A stretch of 64,000 nt of DNA from Owenia fusiformis. Its lineage: Eukaryota; Annelida; Polychaeta; Sabellida; Oweniidae. Location of the stretch: contig CAIIXF020000002.1 in assembly GCA_903813345.2 (NCBI GenBank), positions 27,907,223 to 27,971,222 of the forward strand. The letters run 5' to 3'. The position numbers and the translations under genes are program-made. Of the stretch, positions 22,860 through 34,882 are shown piece by piece. The notes beneath the pieces are model-generated. The model saw nothing but the letters and a program-made list of their open reading frames with translations, made no database searches and was not told the DNA's origin. Numbering within the stretch: position 1 is the stretch's first letter; every line of letters starts with the position of its first letter.

Positions 22860-24420
22860 AAGATCATCAAAGTTTGCACATCAAAGCAATGTTAGAATGT
22901 GTTGCACATGCATATTTTATTTTTATTTTATACATTATGGATACATTCTCTGGTCAATTTTATGTGCAAGCTTTAGGACTCTATTATGTCCAAATTATGA
23001 ATGAAACTTGAAATTTTCTAGAATAGAAAATATAACTTTCATGGAACAAATTTGAAAAATTGTGTAACTTCTAAAAAAATTATCAAGGAAGCTACAATCC
23101 CTGGTAACAGGCGGGTTCTAGAAACTATGATTATTTTCTGGAATGTCAGGAACTGTGGATGTCTTAATCTATTAACCATTTAACCTTGACCTTGCTCCTA
23201 TCTATTGAGATACTTCCCTAGTGTTGCTTACAAAAAATTTCACTTCATTGTCATATATATTTGTAGTTCTAAGTTTTACCATTCAGTAGTTGATTTTAAT
23301 TTGATAGTTTGGCATTGGAAATTTACATTTTGGTATAAATTAGTTATGTTTTAGTGAATTTACTTTTGATTACAATTGATTTGTACAAAGAGGGAAATGT
23401 GTTAGTGTATGATTCAATTTTCCAGGTCAAGGGTGGGGGAAGTCCAGTAAATAAAGTATGTGTCACAATATTTGATTACTAAACATTATAGAGCATAGGT
23501 GAATAACCGAAACAGTGTACAAACATATACTACCTTTATATCTAATCTTAACTAGAATCTTCCAGACATTTTTTCTGTATACAGCTAGAGAAAAATGGTA
23601 AAATAGCAGTGGACATTTGAATGATTTAGCCTAGGGGTTATCTCTGGAAGCAACCATTCCAACCAAAAAAGATTCCCAACTTTGTTTTTGATGGCAATTC
23701 CACCGATTTTTTTTCAAAATATTCAAAATTGATACATAAGATACTTTTAATTTTATAGATATAATATTGAGTGTACCGTTTAAATATGGAATTCCCCTAC
23801 TACCATTCTTCATTTTCTCCCAAATCTTGTTTTCTCTCACAAATTCTATTCAAGAGTTGTTATCTTCTACATATCCCCTCTTTAAACCAAAGTGAAAATA
23901 AGTTTCTTCCTACAGGGCCAAGATATAATTAAATAAAGCACTTTTGTGTTATACAATATAATATAATGTTTTACATAACCATACTATTTATGTATGCACT
24001 TTTGGTGCTCTATGGAATCCTTACCTATTCTCCCCATTTTGATCCCCCATACACATCTCTTACTGTGCTCAAATATAAATGTCGTGGAATTCTGATGAGG
24101 GGTGGCAATACAAGGTACTTGATGCAATTCTCGCGGAAGTAGATTTAAGGAAGTATTTGAGAATCGGAATGTGTATTACTTGATATACATAATATTATGA
24201 GAATGAAGCATTTTGATTGGTTAGTTTTTGCTTTGTTGGTGTTATCTTTTATGTAATTTTTTCTCGTACCCACATACATGTACATACTTGTTACAAGTGG
24301 ATTTCCCCATAGGAAGTTACGTGATGTTTCTTGGAATATGTACCATGCTGAACAAAGTAGATATGGATGGATTACCACCATGATTTATTATTAACTGCTC
24401 AGATCCTTTGATAGTTTTTA
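22860..24420. other. RhoGEF intron, nothing recognised
   Basis: Intron sequence between exons A and B without a supportable exon or repeat. Confidence 0.4.
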
Positions 24421-24439
24421 TGTCATCATCACAAGAAGC

Positions 24440-24690
24440 GACATATTGTCATAGTCTCCAACTCTTTTGTTGATCCTGTTTGGTGGTGGTGTTTGGCATT
24501 TGGCGGTTGGTGTCTGTAAAAAATGGCAGGTAGTGACATTTTGCATGTTAATACCTTGTCTTTATTCATCATCCAATTGTTGCTCTATGCAGTGTTTGAC
24601 TGACCTTTGCAATCAGTCTACTCCCGGCTATGGGCTTGCAAAATTGATGCCAATCACAGTTTGGACTTATTGCCATTTGGTCAAATCGTG
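24440..24690. repeat. dispersed repeat with TTTGGCATTTGG units
   Basis: Third copy of the family seen at 14150-14340 and 21725-21800: GTCATAGTCTCCAACTC, then GTGTTTGGCATTTGGCGGTT, then GACATTTTGCATGTTAATAC. Non-coding. Confidence 0.6.
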
Positions 24691-25004
24691 ATGTTGTAGC
24701 ATTTATGTTTTCATTCTTTGTATAGAACACTGTTTATGTAGCATTTTCAAGGTGTCCAAATATAAAGGTTGAATGACTGGTATCTGTCTGTAGCTCGGCA
24801 AAAACGTTGACTTTATTCACCACATTCTTACTTTCAGCATGTGCGTATTTGACTGTTAAGTATGGTTTCACTTTGCATATTTCGCCCTCTTCACCTTTCT
24901 TAGGATGAGTCAAAATGGGTGGCCCATATATGAGAGGAAGGAAGTAGATTTGAATGAGACCTATCGATATGCAAATTAAAAATGAAATAATGTTTTATTT
25001 CCAG

Positions 25005-25178
25005 AAATACATGGTGCCATTGAAGTCTACGAGTGTGATTGACTCTACACTGGTTGATGATATATTTAATAAAATTCCCGAACTTATGAACCACCATGCG
25101 GCTTACTTCTACGCACTAGAGGCCCTCTGGAGGAGATGGGACGATACCAAGACCATTGGAGATAAAATCAAAGCACAG
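25005..25178 (+). CDS. RhoGEF gene, DH-domain exon B
   Basis: 174 bp, 58 codons, between a TTATTTCCAG acceptor and a GTTTGT donor, phase 0 at both ends. It encodes KYMVPLKS, DSTLVDDIFNKIPELMNHHA and EALWRRWDDTKTIGDKI, the middle helices of the DH domain, where the family shows YxxPL, LFxxIxxIxxxH and W...IGD. The pattern LVDxIFxxIPEhhxHH is close to that remembered for ARHGEF17. It joins in frame to exons A and C. Confidence 0.9.
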
Positions 25179-25404
25179 GTTTGTGAGGTTAAATTATGAC
25201 CACCTTGCTGAGCTTTCGGCCCTTGGTCCAATATTTCACCATGTTGCCCTTTGAAATGATGTTATTGGTATATTTTCACATGTAATTGGCATCTCTGTAG
25301 CATGATTTTGAAACATGGCGAAGATGAACTTAATTAAGAATTCTCAACTTATTTCTATCAATTTTAGTCCTTCGTATGATTTGTATTGACCAATATGATT
25401 TGAT

Positions 25405-28384
25405 ACCAATACCAAGATGGCACTGAGGATGCCATTGGCCAGAATTTAAATGATATATTTTTCCAAAATGGTTTCGACCAACTTGTTAAAGGTCCAACAC
25501 GTGTTACTACCTCTTCAAAATCATGCATCGATCTGACCTGTACAAATGATAGATTGCTTGTAGGTGATGTTCAAATTCTGGACCCAATTGGGAATACTGA
25601 CCATAGTACCTTATTATTTAAAGTTGATTTACCTGGTTATGCTTCTACACCTGCACTTAAAACCATATGGAAATATGACCAAGCAGATACTCATATGTTA
25701 AATCAAGCTATAACTAATCATGATTGGAATAATTTCTTTAATAACTATCGAAATCTAGACTCTCTTACAAAAGATTTTACCAGTTTTTTGCTCAAAATTT
25801 TTAGGAAACATATTCCCAACAAGTTGAAACGTATTAAGGAAAATGACAGACCCTGGTTCAATAGTAAACTTTCCCATGAATTAGGCAAGAAAGCTAAACT
25901 TTATAAAAGATTTCAACATCGGAACACTGATCAAAATAACAATGCATATAAGACTCAGTCAAATTTATGTAAAACCTTGATTTGTGACGCTAAGGTAAAC
26001 TACACAAATTCAATAATCTCCCACCTATCTGAAGAAAAATCTTCTAGCATTGGTTTTTGGTCCAATATCAAGAAACTCCTGGGTAAAAATGTTAAAAATC
26101 CAATTCCAACAATCCTCAATCAACAACTTGACAAAATTGCCGAAACTAAAGAAGAAAAAGCAGAAATGTTCTTGCACTATTTTTCTCAGACTTATCATTC
26201 TGGTACCCAAAATCAAACCCTTGATGTTAACTTTCCTCTTCGTACCAACAACCTTGTTGAAATCTCTCTCACAACTGTCGAAGAAGTTAAAACTATCATT
26301 CAAAACCTTGACTCCTCGAAAGCATGCGGAGCTGATGATATCACTGTCAAAATGCTACAACTGTGCTCTGAATCTATTTCCATTCCTTTATGCACCTTAT
26401 TTAACAAAATCATTGAAACTGGAATTTTCCCTGATTATTGGAAACTTGGGATAATATGTCCTATCTTTAAAAAGGGTGATAAAAATAACATTAAGAATTA
26501 CAGACCTATAACTCTGCTTAGTATTGTATCTAAAATTTTGGAAAGAATAATTCACAAGCAAATGATGGACCACCTCCTTAAACATGACCTTTTCTTCAAA
26601 CACCAATCAGGATTTTTAAAGGGCCACAGTACAGAACACCAGTTACTTGCAATAAATCATTTAATTTCATCAAATTTTGAAAATGGACTAGACACTCGCG
26701 GAATATTCCTTGACATTTCGGCCGCGTTTGATCGCGTACCGCACAACCTAATGGTCAGAAAACTTAAGGCATATGGTTTTAATGGAAATTTCCTAGAGCT
26801 TTTTAAATCATACCTTTCAAACAGACAAATTAAAGTTAATGTGGAAGGACAACTTTCAAATTCATCAGATGAACACTTCATTGATCTATCTGTACCTCAA
26901 GGAAGTATAATTGGGCCAATTATGTTTCTCCTTTATATAAATGATCTGCCTGATAGGTTAAATTCAAAATCATTCATCTATGCTGATGACACATCTTTAT
27001 ATGTGCCCTGTACTCCAAATGACCCAGTCTCTCATCAAATTTTACAATCTGATCTTCAGACAGTTGAAGAATGGTCAAAATTATGGAAACTTGACTTTAA
27101 ACCGGAAAAATCAGTTGAAATTGTTTTCTCAAAAGTAAAAAATGAAAATTATCCCTTTTTGACTCTTAACAATGCAAAAATCCAAAGAAAAAATCATCAT
27201 AAACACCTTGGCTATATTCTTGACTCAACCTTATCAGGATCCCCACACATCTCTTATATCTGCGACAAAGTCCAAACTGCACTAAATCCTTTAAAATCCC
27301 TTAAATTCAAATTAAACTCAAAAATACTCGAAACAATGTATAAATCATATATAAAACCCCTTTTTGAATATTGTGATATATTATATCACAATAGTAATCT
27401 AAAAGATCTCAAAAATCTTGACCGGCTGCAATACCAGGCTGCCCTCATATGCACTGGAGCACTACATGGCTCCAGCACATCTAAGACATTAAATATTTTA
27501 AATTGGCCTGATCTAACTTTCATAAGAGATTACCACTTTAAGAAAATTATGTACAATATCCAAAATGATAGGGCACCCTCCTATGTAACTGATATATTTC
27601 GACCATTCAAAAACCACAACCCAAGACAACTCCGATATATTCGTGATTACCAAATTCCTCTTAATATATCTACAAAATTCAGAAGATCACCATGTATACA
27701 GTTGATGGAAAAATGGGACTCAGTCCCCAGCAATATCAAAAATAGCCCATCTTCTTATTCATTCAAAAATGAGATCAAATATAAAAACAAAATTATATCA
27801 ACTTCCAATTTGACCCTGTCACGATCTCAAGAAATCATTCTTAACAGAATGAGAGTGGACTTATTTTTAAAATCACAAATGTATGCTCATAACTTCACAA
27901 ATGTAGACTCACCAAACTGTCAATGTGGCGAAGTCGAAACTGTCAAGCACATATTTTTCAATTGTGGTCTCAACCTGAACTCTCATAATCTAAATGTCAA
28001 CATCCTCCACTTATTAGGTAACCTTCAAATGGACAAAAATGGTCTAATCAAAACATTTTTATTTGGTCATCCTGATCTTTCAACTGAACAGAACATTATG
28101 ATTTTCAAACTAGTTACAAATTTTTTATCAGACAATTCCACTTAATGCTCAAGATGGCCTCCTTATGCTCCAACAGATCATCTTATCACCTTGCCCCAGC
28201 ACCATTGCCCAGCAAAGACCAGCAAACCCCTTTGTCAGAAAAATACATCTTTTTCACATACTCAATGTTCTTTTTATATTTAAAGTGAACCTATAATGCT
28301 ATCCTTCCATAGCGATTGGTCACTTATATCAGAAACTATTTGTACTTGTATATAATGAAATAAAACAGATTATAAAAAAAAAAA
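25405..28384 (+). mobile_element. 5'-truncated APE-type LINE (CR1/Jockey-like)
   Basis: A 2,980-bp non-LTR retrotransposon inserted in the RhoGEF intron in the sense direction. The target duplication ATGATTTGAT lies at 25395-25404 and 28385-28394. The 5' end is truncated inside the endonuclease domain. The 3' UTR is about 230 bp and ends in AATAAAACAGATT and an A-rich tail. The ORF is uninterrupted, suggesting a recent insertion. Confidence 0.93.
25407..28145 (+). CDS. LINE ORF2: endonuclease end + reverse transcriptase
   Basis: A single open frame of about 912 codons with no start of its own, because the element is 5'-truncated. It opens in the C-terminal part of the APE endonuclease (SKSCIDLTCTNDRLL, then DPIGNTDHSTLLF with the catalytic-type DH). 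The reverse transcriptase follows: SSKACGADDITVKML, GDKNNIKNYRPITLLS, KGHSTEHQLL, DISAAFDRVPHNLM, VPQGSIIGPIMFLLYINDLP and FIYADDTSLY (catalytic YADD near 26977-26988). Near the C terminus is a Cys/His cluster of the CxCGxxETxxHIFFxC type common in CR1/Jockey-group elements. ORF1 is absent. The frame could still be translated, but the copy lacks most of its endonuclease. Confidence 0.93.
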   Translation, partial: QYQDGTEDAIGQNLNDIFFQNGFDQLVKGPTRVTTSSKSCIDLTCTNDRLLVGDVQILDPIGNTDHSTLLFKVDLPGYASTPALKTIWKYDQADTHMLNQAITNHDWNNFFNNYRNLDSLTKDFTSFLLKIFRKHIPNKLKRIKENDRPWFNSKLSHELGKKAKLYKRFQHRNTDQNNNAYKTQSNLCKTLICDAKVNYTNSIISHLSEEKSSSIGFWSNIKKLLGKNVKNPIPTILNQQLDKIAETKEEKAEMFLHYFSQTYHSGTQNQTLDVNFPLRTNNLVEISLTTVEEVKTIIQNLDSSKACGADDITVKMLQLCSESISIPLCTLFNKIIETGIFPDYWKLGIICPIFKKGDKNNIKNYRPITLLSIVSKILERIIHKQMMDHLLKHDLFFKHQSGFLKGHSTEHQLLAINHLISSNFENGLDTRGIFLDISAAFDRVPHNLMVRKLKAYGFNGNFLELFKSYLSNRQIKVNVEGQLSNSSDEHFIDLSVPQGSIIGPIMFLLYINDLPDRLNSKSFIYADDTSLYVPCTPNDPVSHQILQSDLQTVEEWSKLWKLDFKPEKSVEIVFSKVKNENYPFLTLNNAKIQRKNHHKHLGYILDSTLSGSPHISYICDKVQTALNPLKSLKFKLNSKILETMYKSYIKPLFEYCDILYHNSNLKDLKNLDRLQYQAALICTGALHGSSTSKTLNILNWPDLTFIRDYHFKKIMYNIQNDRAPSYVTDIFRPFKNHNPRQLRYIRDYQIPLNISTKFRRSPCIQLMEKWDSVPSNIKNSPSSYSFKNEIKYKNKIISTSNLTLSRSQEIILNRMRVDLFLKSQMYAHNFTNVDSPNCQCGEVETVKHIFFNCGLNLNSHNLNVNILHLLGNLQMDKNGLIKTFLFGHPDLSTEQNIMIFKLVTNFLSDNST

Positions 28385-28394
28385 ATGATTTGAT

Positions 28395-28967
28395 GAACCT
28401 GAATAGTTGAGATAATTACATTAATTAGATCTGTGTCAAAAAACAATTGATTATTAAAGTAACACGGCACCTTCAAACTTAGTGTATCATGGCAGAAACA
28501 GAATTAAATAGTTGCTCATTTGAAAAACATCTTACAATATTTAGTTAGATTTCAACCTGCAAAGTATGACATCAAAAATTCGGCAGTATGCCCTTGTTTC
28601 CCAGGTCCGCCAAAAGGTCACGATTTGTTGGAAAGGCCTATTGTTCATTCAATTATTCATGACAATTACGTATAAAAGTGGTCATTTGAAAATGAGTGGA
28701 GAATTTTGATTGTGAGTTTGTGGAGATTTGAATCTAGTTTAACAGAGTCACTTGCTGGAGTTTAGATAGACCTGTAATATTCTCAATCATTTTTGAAACA
28801 TGTACATTAATAGTAAATTCCAAATAGGCTATTGAACTCTAATTTTCACTTTATAATACTAACATTTGGCAACCTCAGGTTAGAATAATATTTCCATTGC
28901 TTGCTTGTGGTGAAATTCATTCCTGCTTTTACCAGACGGAGCTAGTACTTGTACAACTGTGCAAGTA
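28395..28967. other. RhoGEF intron, nothing recognised
   Basis: Short AT-rich stretch between the LINE and the next MITE. No supportable feature. Confidence 0.4.
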
Positions 28968-28969
28968 TA

Positions 28970-29312
28970 CAGTGAAACCCTGTTTGGTGAACACCTTCAA
29001 GTGATTACAATGCAATAGCCATAGAACTTAACTATACAAGCAGGGTGCATACCACAAAGTATGTAAATTGTCACAGTTATGTCATAAAATGACTTCTTCT
29101 CAGCGAGAAAGCAATTTTGCTAGAATATCAGAAATCTGCTAAGAATGTTGATGTTGATCTTCAGACTCCCGGATAAACGTTGATTGTTAACCTGTCTGAA
29201 CTTAAAAAGATTCTGGAAGTTGGGCTAGGTCATGCAACTTTCTGTTGTGTCATACATCCCGCAGATATTTTCAATTTTCAATCATAAGTGTTCACTTTGC
29301 AAGGTTTCACTG
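28970..29312. mobile_element. pogo-like MITE, 343 bp
   Basis: Begins CAGTGAAACCCTGTTTGGTG and ends TTTGCAAGGTTTCACTG, with TA on both sides (28968-28969, 29313-29314). The terminal inverted repeats are about 25 bp with mismatches and the arms carry GTGAACACCTT/AGTGTTCAC. Non-coding. Confidence 0.78.
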
Positions 29313-29314
29313 TA

Positions 29315-30873
29315 CATTAGTACACGGCTAGAGTTTAAAATAGGTTCTCCACTTCAAACGGCCAAGTTTGTTCAAGTTCAACTGGGACCAGATGTTTGGA
29401 GATTTTCTTTTAATTCTAATTGGTGGTTATTTTAACAGAGCAGCGGATATAGCAATGTTTTTTTAGTGAAGTGGAAATTCCAGCCCAAATCTTCCATCTT
29501 GTTCATATCCCAATGCTAGTGTTCAGGACCAGGCTGAATGGGCTGTCTTATTATAACTTTATGATTATGCGAAGTATTCATTCCTTGTTTTACTCAATGA
29601 AGATTCTTCTCTTTTGGCTCACATTGCGGAAAAAGCATGATGATAGATGGAACATTTTATTCCAGAGAAGTGATAACAGAAATAATGTTTGATTTCAGTT
29701 GAGGCACATCTTTCACAGTACAGTATATCTTTTTTCTAATTGATCAAAAGACAGACCTCAATTCTATAAAATAGCATGTAATTTTCCATTTGAATTTTAA
29801 CGTACAGTGCTTGCATTATAAGAAAACAAATGTTTTTATTATCATTTAATTTTGTTAAAAACATTGAGAGCTTAATTACATGAGTTGCACATGCTATCTA
29901 TATGTAACAGTAGAGTCATAGCAGTTGTCTAAATAATGGATCAACACGGTGTCTTATATAAAACAAATTGAGAAAATTAATTCAGCACAATACATTTTTA
30001 TGTAAGTAGTACTCCAGAGTAGAATTCGGTGATTTTTTTATTTGTACATTTTAAGATGCCTCATTAAAAAACTAATTGAACAAAGTGTTCTTCATAATGA
30101 CATAGCTTTATTAACATATGCAAATGAGATAACGTAAGGCACAGAATTCTTGGAGGTAAATGTCTCAGAAAGAATTTCTTTCCTCAGGCATTGTAAATTA
30201 CTAAACTAGTAATTTTAGCAGATTGACCTTGACAAAAAAATATGCCAGTTTTGAATGTCAAATGTTTTTCATGTTCTTCAGGTTTTAGAAAAATAAACTC
30301 AATTATCGAATTGTGCATGTTGATATGTGATTGTTTATATCCAATTTCCTATGTTTTATAGGGCATTCTTATCATCATATATAGGAAGTTATGCCCATAA
30401 ATGGAATTCCAGGTGTTCGTTTTATTGCATGCTAAATGTGAGATTAAAAAGCTCGATAAGTTTGATTCCCATGATGTGTATATTCTAGTCTCTATCCTGT
30501 ATATATAAATACAAGAAAAACAGTAGTTAATTCAGAAATTAAAGAAATAAGAAGGGAATTGAAAATTTGAGCAGACGTATAGTTTCCAGATAAAGCTTCG
30601 GGAAGCTATGATAATAAAGTCTTGAAATAGTATTTAACAGAGGAAAGATAACAATTCTGTTTACTATAAAAATATCAAGCGATTAGGAATGTAAATGTAC
30701 TTTATTTCTGCGGAAGGCTGTGTTTGATGTTAGGGTTCCCTCCAATGAATTGAATGACCTTGTCTTATTTGTTTTGAATTTTTTTGATTTTCTAGGGTAT
30801 TCGGTATTGATTGTATGATATTTTTCAGCAATTATTCCATATTTAGTCTATTTTATATCAGCAATATCTTTAT
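29315..30873. other. RhoGEF intron, nothing recognised
   Basis: AT-rich intron sequence with no clear repeat, exon or motif. Confidence 0.4.
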
Positions 30874-31165
30874 TTATTATATCACTATCTAGCTAGCGAC
30901 AGTATGATTGGTCAAAACCGGGTCACATGTCGTGGGATATCTGGCGATATTCAATGGCAATGCTAATCAGATAAGACAACCGTGAGATATATAGCTATAT
31001 CCCACGCTCCCGGGAATTTTCAAAGAATTTGTTTTCGTTCAGTGTAAATAATTTAGTTCAGTGTAAGTCAAAATGGCAGACGAACCGAGTAGATTCAATG
31101 TATTTCAATGTTAACCTATGACTTAATAATATTAGGGATGTTTAGCTAGACAGTGATATAATAAA
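30874..31165. mobile_element. inverted-repeat MITE abutting a palindrome
   Basis: Terminal arms TTATTATATCACTATCTAGC (30874) and complement ending at 31165, enclosing about 250 bp with an inner pair CGTGGGATAT/ATATCCCACG. The right arm ends exactly where the palindrome at 31166-31302 begins, so the two may be one composite element. Confidence 0.7.
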
Positions 31166-31302
31166 ACAAATATTTCACTCTATTTTCGGTGAATACCTGT
31201 AGCACTTTCACAAGGTGATATTCCACTTGCCCTTCGGGCTTCGTGGAATATCACTTGTGAAAGTGCTACAGGTATTCACCGAAAATAGAGTGAAATATTT
31301 GT
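31166..31302. repeat. near-perfect 137-bp palindrome
   Basis: Arms of about 60 bp, from ACAAATATTTCACTCTATTT to its complement ending at 31302, match with almost no mismatch. The 15-bp centre contains GCCCTTCGGGC, itself a small hairpin. Such pairing would extrude a cruciform or form a long RNA hairpin in the pre-mRNA. Confidence 0.93.
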
Positions 31303-31489
31303 TCAATATGAGGTTGGAAATATTAAGATTCAATGCTACAGTGAGTTAATATTTTACAAAACATTTTATGTTCATGTAGAGTATAGATATGGCCGTGAGA
31401 GTCGTACATGTAAAATTATTAATATAAAATTAATATAAATAAATATTGAGCCAATTAACACAAAACACAATACCTTGGAAAATAATGGC

Positions 31490-32932
31490 TAAGGAGTTGG
31501 GTAAACAAGGCCATTTTAAGCCCCACCTGATTTTCAAGTTTTCTCTTTATTTTATTAATCTATGTGATATATGTGTTTCAAAAATGTATGAAAATTTAGG
31601 TCAAGGTCATATTCCCCAGGTCAAGGTCAAATTAAAAATTTCATTATTTTCTACCAAAATATACCTTTTTGGTTAAAATATCACAAATATCTGTAGGAAT
31701 TTAGTCTCATAGAGGTTGGAATTACAATATATAGTGAATTGGCATTTTGCCAATAATGAGATATTTATATTAATATATTCCGCCCTTCCCACGCAACACT
31801 GAAAGAGAACAAAAGTACCTAAAATAATGAAAATACTTTATTATTTTTAATTCATTTAAATTCAGAATGTACATTTCATGATTTGACTCGTAAAGTAATG
31901 TTTATTTTTTATGAGAAATATGTCCTGCTTCCTGTTAGCGACATAGGGTATGCTAAAAACCACACACTAAACACACACACACTGTATATATTTTAATTCA
32001 ACATAATGATATTATTCAACATAATTTTAAAGCAACTATTAAGTTTATTATCAATCATTCTGATAATGTCTAGGAAACAGTAAGTACAGATAATGGAGAT
32101 AATCACTTCTTGGAGATCACCTAAAAGGTGAAAAACATCTAAAATCTCAACACATTTCATCATTGGCTTGTTAATGAAATAACAATGAAACATTTTCTGA
32201 TTAGTTTTACTCATCATCACTTGAACTACCTGATTCAGATGTTGTGCACATATAACCACTTGATGTTTCAGGTATTTTAGCATCTAAAATTTTATAATGC
32301 CCTGCTTCCTACATATGCAGCATGAATAGCATTTGGCCATTTTGAATAATCAACAAAAATGGCAGGCAAAATTTTCTATAAAGTTCTAAAATTCACATCG
32401 AGCATAATAAGTCTCCATCAAAATTATTCTTTGTATGCAACAATATAACATTTATGTAACTAAAGAAGCACTTATTAGAGTGGAGACTTGTTATGCTCTA
32501 TGTGAAAACACTCAAAGGATTACTACCTCCAGTGAATAAAAATGTCACCCAGACTCAGCATGAAATGTCCTTTCAAAGCTTTACTTACCTCTAAACTGTA
32601 CATATTGTTTAAATCAATTGTATATATGGATCAAATAAATATATATTTACATAATCCTGGACAGATAAATCAAAAACATTCATTCATAGCTGAGTAAATT
32701 GGAATTCATCAAGAGGGTTGCAAAATATGTGAATTTTTTTTCTTCTGGCCCCCACCCTCTTTGAAGGTCTCCAGACACCGTAACAATTTTTTCTAAATTT
32801 TTTAAAAAATACTACCCAAAAATATAGACTTCAATCTATGCATTTCTGATGTTTATTTTTCCTATTCTTAAAAAAAGTTTTTTCACACTTCAATTGGGGC
32901 ACTCTCTGTTGCTAGTTTACCCAACTCCTTTA
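31490..32932. mobile_element. possible TIR-bounded element
   Basis: AAGGAGTTGGGTAAAC (31490) recurs as its complement ending near 32932, a 16-bp perfect inverted pair 1.44 kb apart. The interior is non-coding and contains a separate hairpin at 32391-32508. No clear target duplication, so the boundaries are tentative. Confidence 0.45.
32391..32508. repeat. inverted-repeat hairpin element
   Basis: TTCACATCGAGCATAATAAG plus GTCTCCA pair with TGGAGACTTGTTATGCTCTA and TGTGAA at the other end, about 60 bp apart. A small MITE or hairpin. Confidence 0.7.
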
Positions 32933-33483
32933 AGTTAATTAGCTACAAGAGTTTACAATTTGACATAACTGTTAATTAGCTCAATTGGATATATTATAAT
33001 ACCATCTCCAACTCATCTTCTTGGGCGAAAATAAATCTCCAACTGGTGGTGTAAGCTGGGGAAGGAGGTGAGGGAAAAGAATCGAAATGTATAACTTACA
33101 TTGATGTTAATGGATTTTGTACGCACCTAGGGAGAAAACCCTCCAACTACAATCCTATCGATATCTCGTCTAAAGTCTCATCTCGTACTCTCGAGATCTG
33201 AAGCTTGATGTTTCGTTCAGTGTAACTTACCAGAAACATTTACCTGGGATAACCGGGGAATGGTCTTCTTAGGGCTTGTTCATACCTAAACCTTAACCGA
33301 CTCTCACATTGCCATAAATGAAATTATTGTCAATAATTTGAATTTCATACTGATAGATGGCACCCAAGTTTGACTCCTTTAGATAAAACACTGTACATGT
33401 AATATGTCTTACTTAAGTTTTACTGTAGTACCTGGATTTCATGTGTATGCATATATATTTACTTTATATATTTTTTATTGTAG

Positions 33484-33600
33484 TTTTCCAAAGAGAACCT
33501 GACCAACTGTTATCTTCAGTACATCAAGAACTTCAGCCTATCTGAGAGGGTACTAGAAAATGCCTTAGAAAATAAAAATGCATTCCAAAAATTTATAGAG
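33484..33600 (+). CDS. RhoGEF gene, DH-domain exon C
   Basis: 117 bp, 39 codons, between a TTTTTTATTGTAG acceptor and a GTAAGA donor, phase 0 at both ends. It encodes FSKENLTNCYLQYIKNFSLS, then ERVLENALENKNAFQKFIE. This is the DH helix with Y..Y..N (conserved region 2), followed by the helix that usually ends in FxxFL. It joins exons B and D without a frame change. Confidence 0.88.
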
Positions 33601-33669
33601 GTAAGAACATTGAAGTTTGAACAAAATCCTATATTGCCTTTGTCTTGTGCTGATAAACAGATGGATGTG

Positions 33670-33703
33670 CGGGTGGGTGGGTGGGTAGGTGGGTGAGCGG
33701 GTG
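33670..33703. repeat. GGGT-rich microsatellite
   Basis: Degenerate (GGGT)n run just downstream of exon C. Its reverse strand produces a Pro/Thr-rich spurious frame. Confidence 0.7.
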
Positions 33704-33822
33704 CCATATGAATCAAATCTTGTAATGGATATTTATCACTGTTTGTCCTTTTTAATATGAAATACAAGTTAAATGTTATTAAGAAGGAAAATAATTTATT
33801 TCTGAATGTATTATATAGTCTG

Positions 33823-34882
33823 GGAGCAAAAGTCCAAATAAGAGGTTCTGTGTCCTTTTAAGAGGCGAGCTAAGCGACACATATTTTTATGAACTATACG
33901 TGATACTTACCAAGAAAAATGATGTTGGCAATTCTGGATCCGCGACGGCGTTGCTATGGTAACCAAGTGAATAAGCCATGCCCACTTTTAGGGGCTCTTT
34001 TCAGTGTTTGGCCCCTATCTCCTTCATTATTGCTCAGATTTCGATGAAATTCACAACAAATGGAAGGTAATTGATAATGCAATATAAAAATATACAAAAT
34101 ATATTAAGGTGGCAATTCTGAATCCGCAGCAGCGTCACTATGGTAACAAAGTAAATATGCCACACCCATTTTTAGGGGCTCCTTTCAGTGTTTTGCCCAT
34201 ATCTTCGTCATTATTGCTCAGCTTTAGATGAAATTTGCACCAAATGAAAGGTAATAGATAAAGCAATCATATATTTTATAAAATATGCAATTAGGGTAAT
34301 TTGCATCTTAATTATGACGTCATAACTGTTTGTTCTTGCATATTTTATCTTAATCAGGATGTATAACTCTGTGAAATTACTGTATTTAAAATGGTCAGTA
34401 ATGCTTTCATCTAGTTTATTTCTTTTAGTTGAGTATATAAGTTTATTTCATTCATACATGTATGGTCATAGTAAAATTGAATAAATGTAATGAAATATGT
34501 CCAATTCAAATAAAAAATGTTCAATTCACACTGTTGCTATGGTAACATCATGTAGCAAAACTGTCTGCTGTAAACAAGAATTCTTTAGGAAATGTTACAT
34601 TTTGACCAGTTGACTGACATGTATTCTTTTCAAAATGTAATGACAAAATAATCTTATAACTATAGAAAATTATTTGATTTGGATTGTGTTATGTTATTAT
34701 GTCATAAGGGCTATTATTAATCAGGGATGCAGCCAGCTTTCAGTCGGGGGGGGGGGGGGGGGGGGGGGCGATCGTGGCATAAGCAACCCAAAAACGTTTT
34801 TAAGATGAATTTTACAAAAATTGATGCAACTTCCTTCAAAATTGAGCTAGAAGCTTCAAGTCAAAAGCATTTTAACCCAATA
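33823..34882. repeat. left arm of a large inverted repeat
   Basis: Reverse complement of 42141-43113 with moderate divergence. Landmarks are TGGGAGCAAA at the outer end, GAGGCGAGCTAAGCGACA, AAGAAAAATGATGTTGGCAA, TTTTAGGGGCTCTTTTCAGT, AATGTTACATTTTG and CTAGAAGCTTC. It contains two ~185-bp tandem copies of its own (about 33925 and 34108) and a G23 tract at 34746-34768. Confidence 0.9.

Noticed and set aside
33516-33767. 83-codon minus-strand frame with repeated PTHPPT
   Set aside because: It is antisense to RhoGEF exon C and the GGGT microsatellite.
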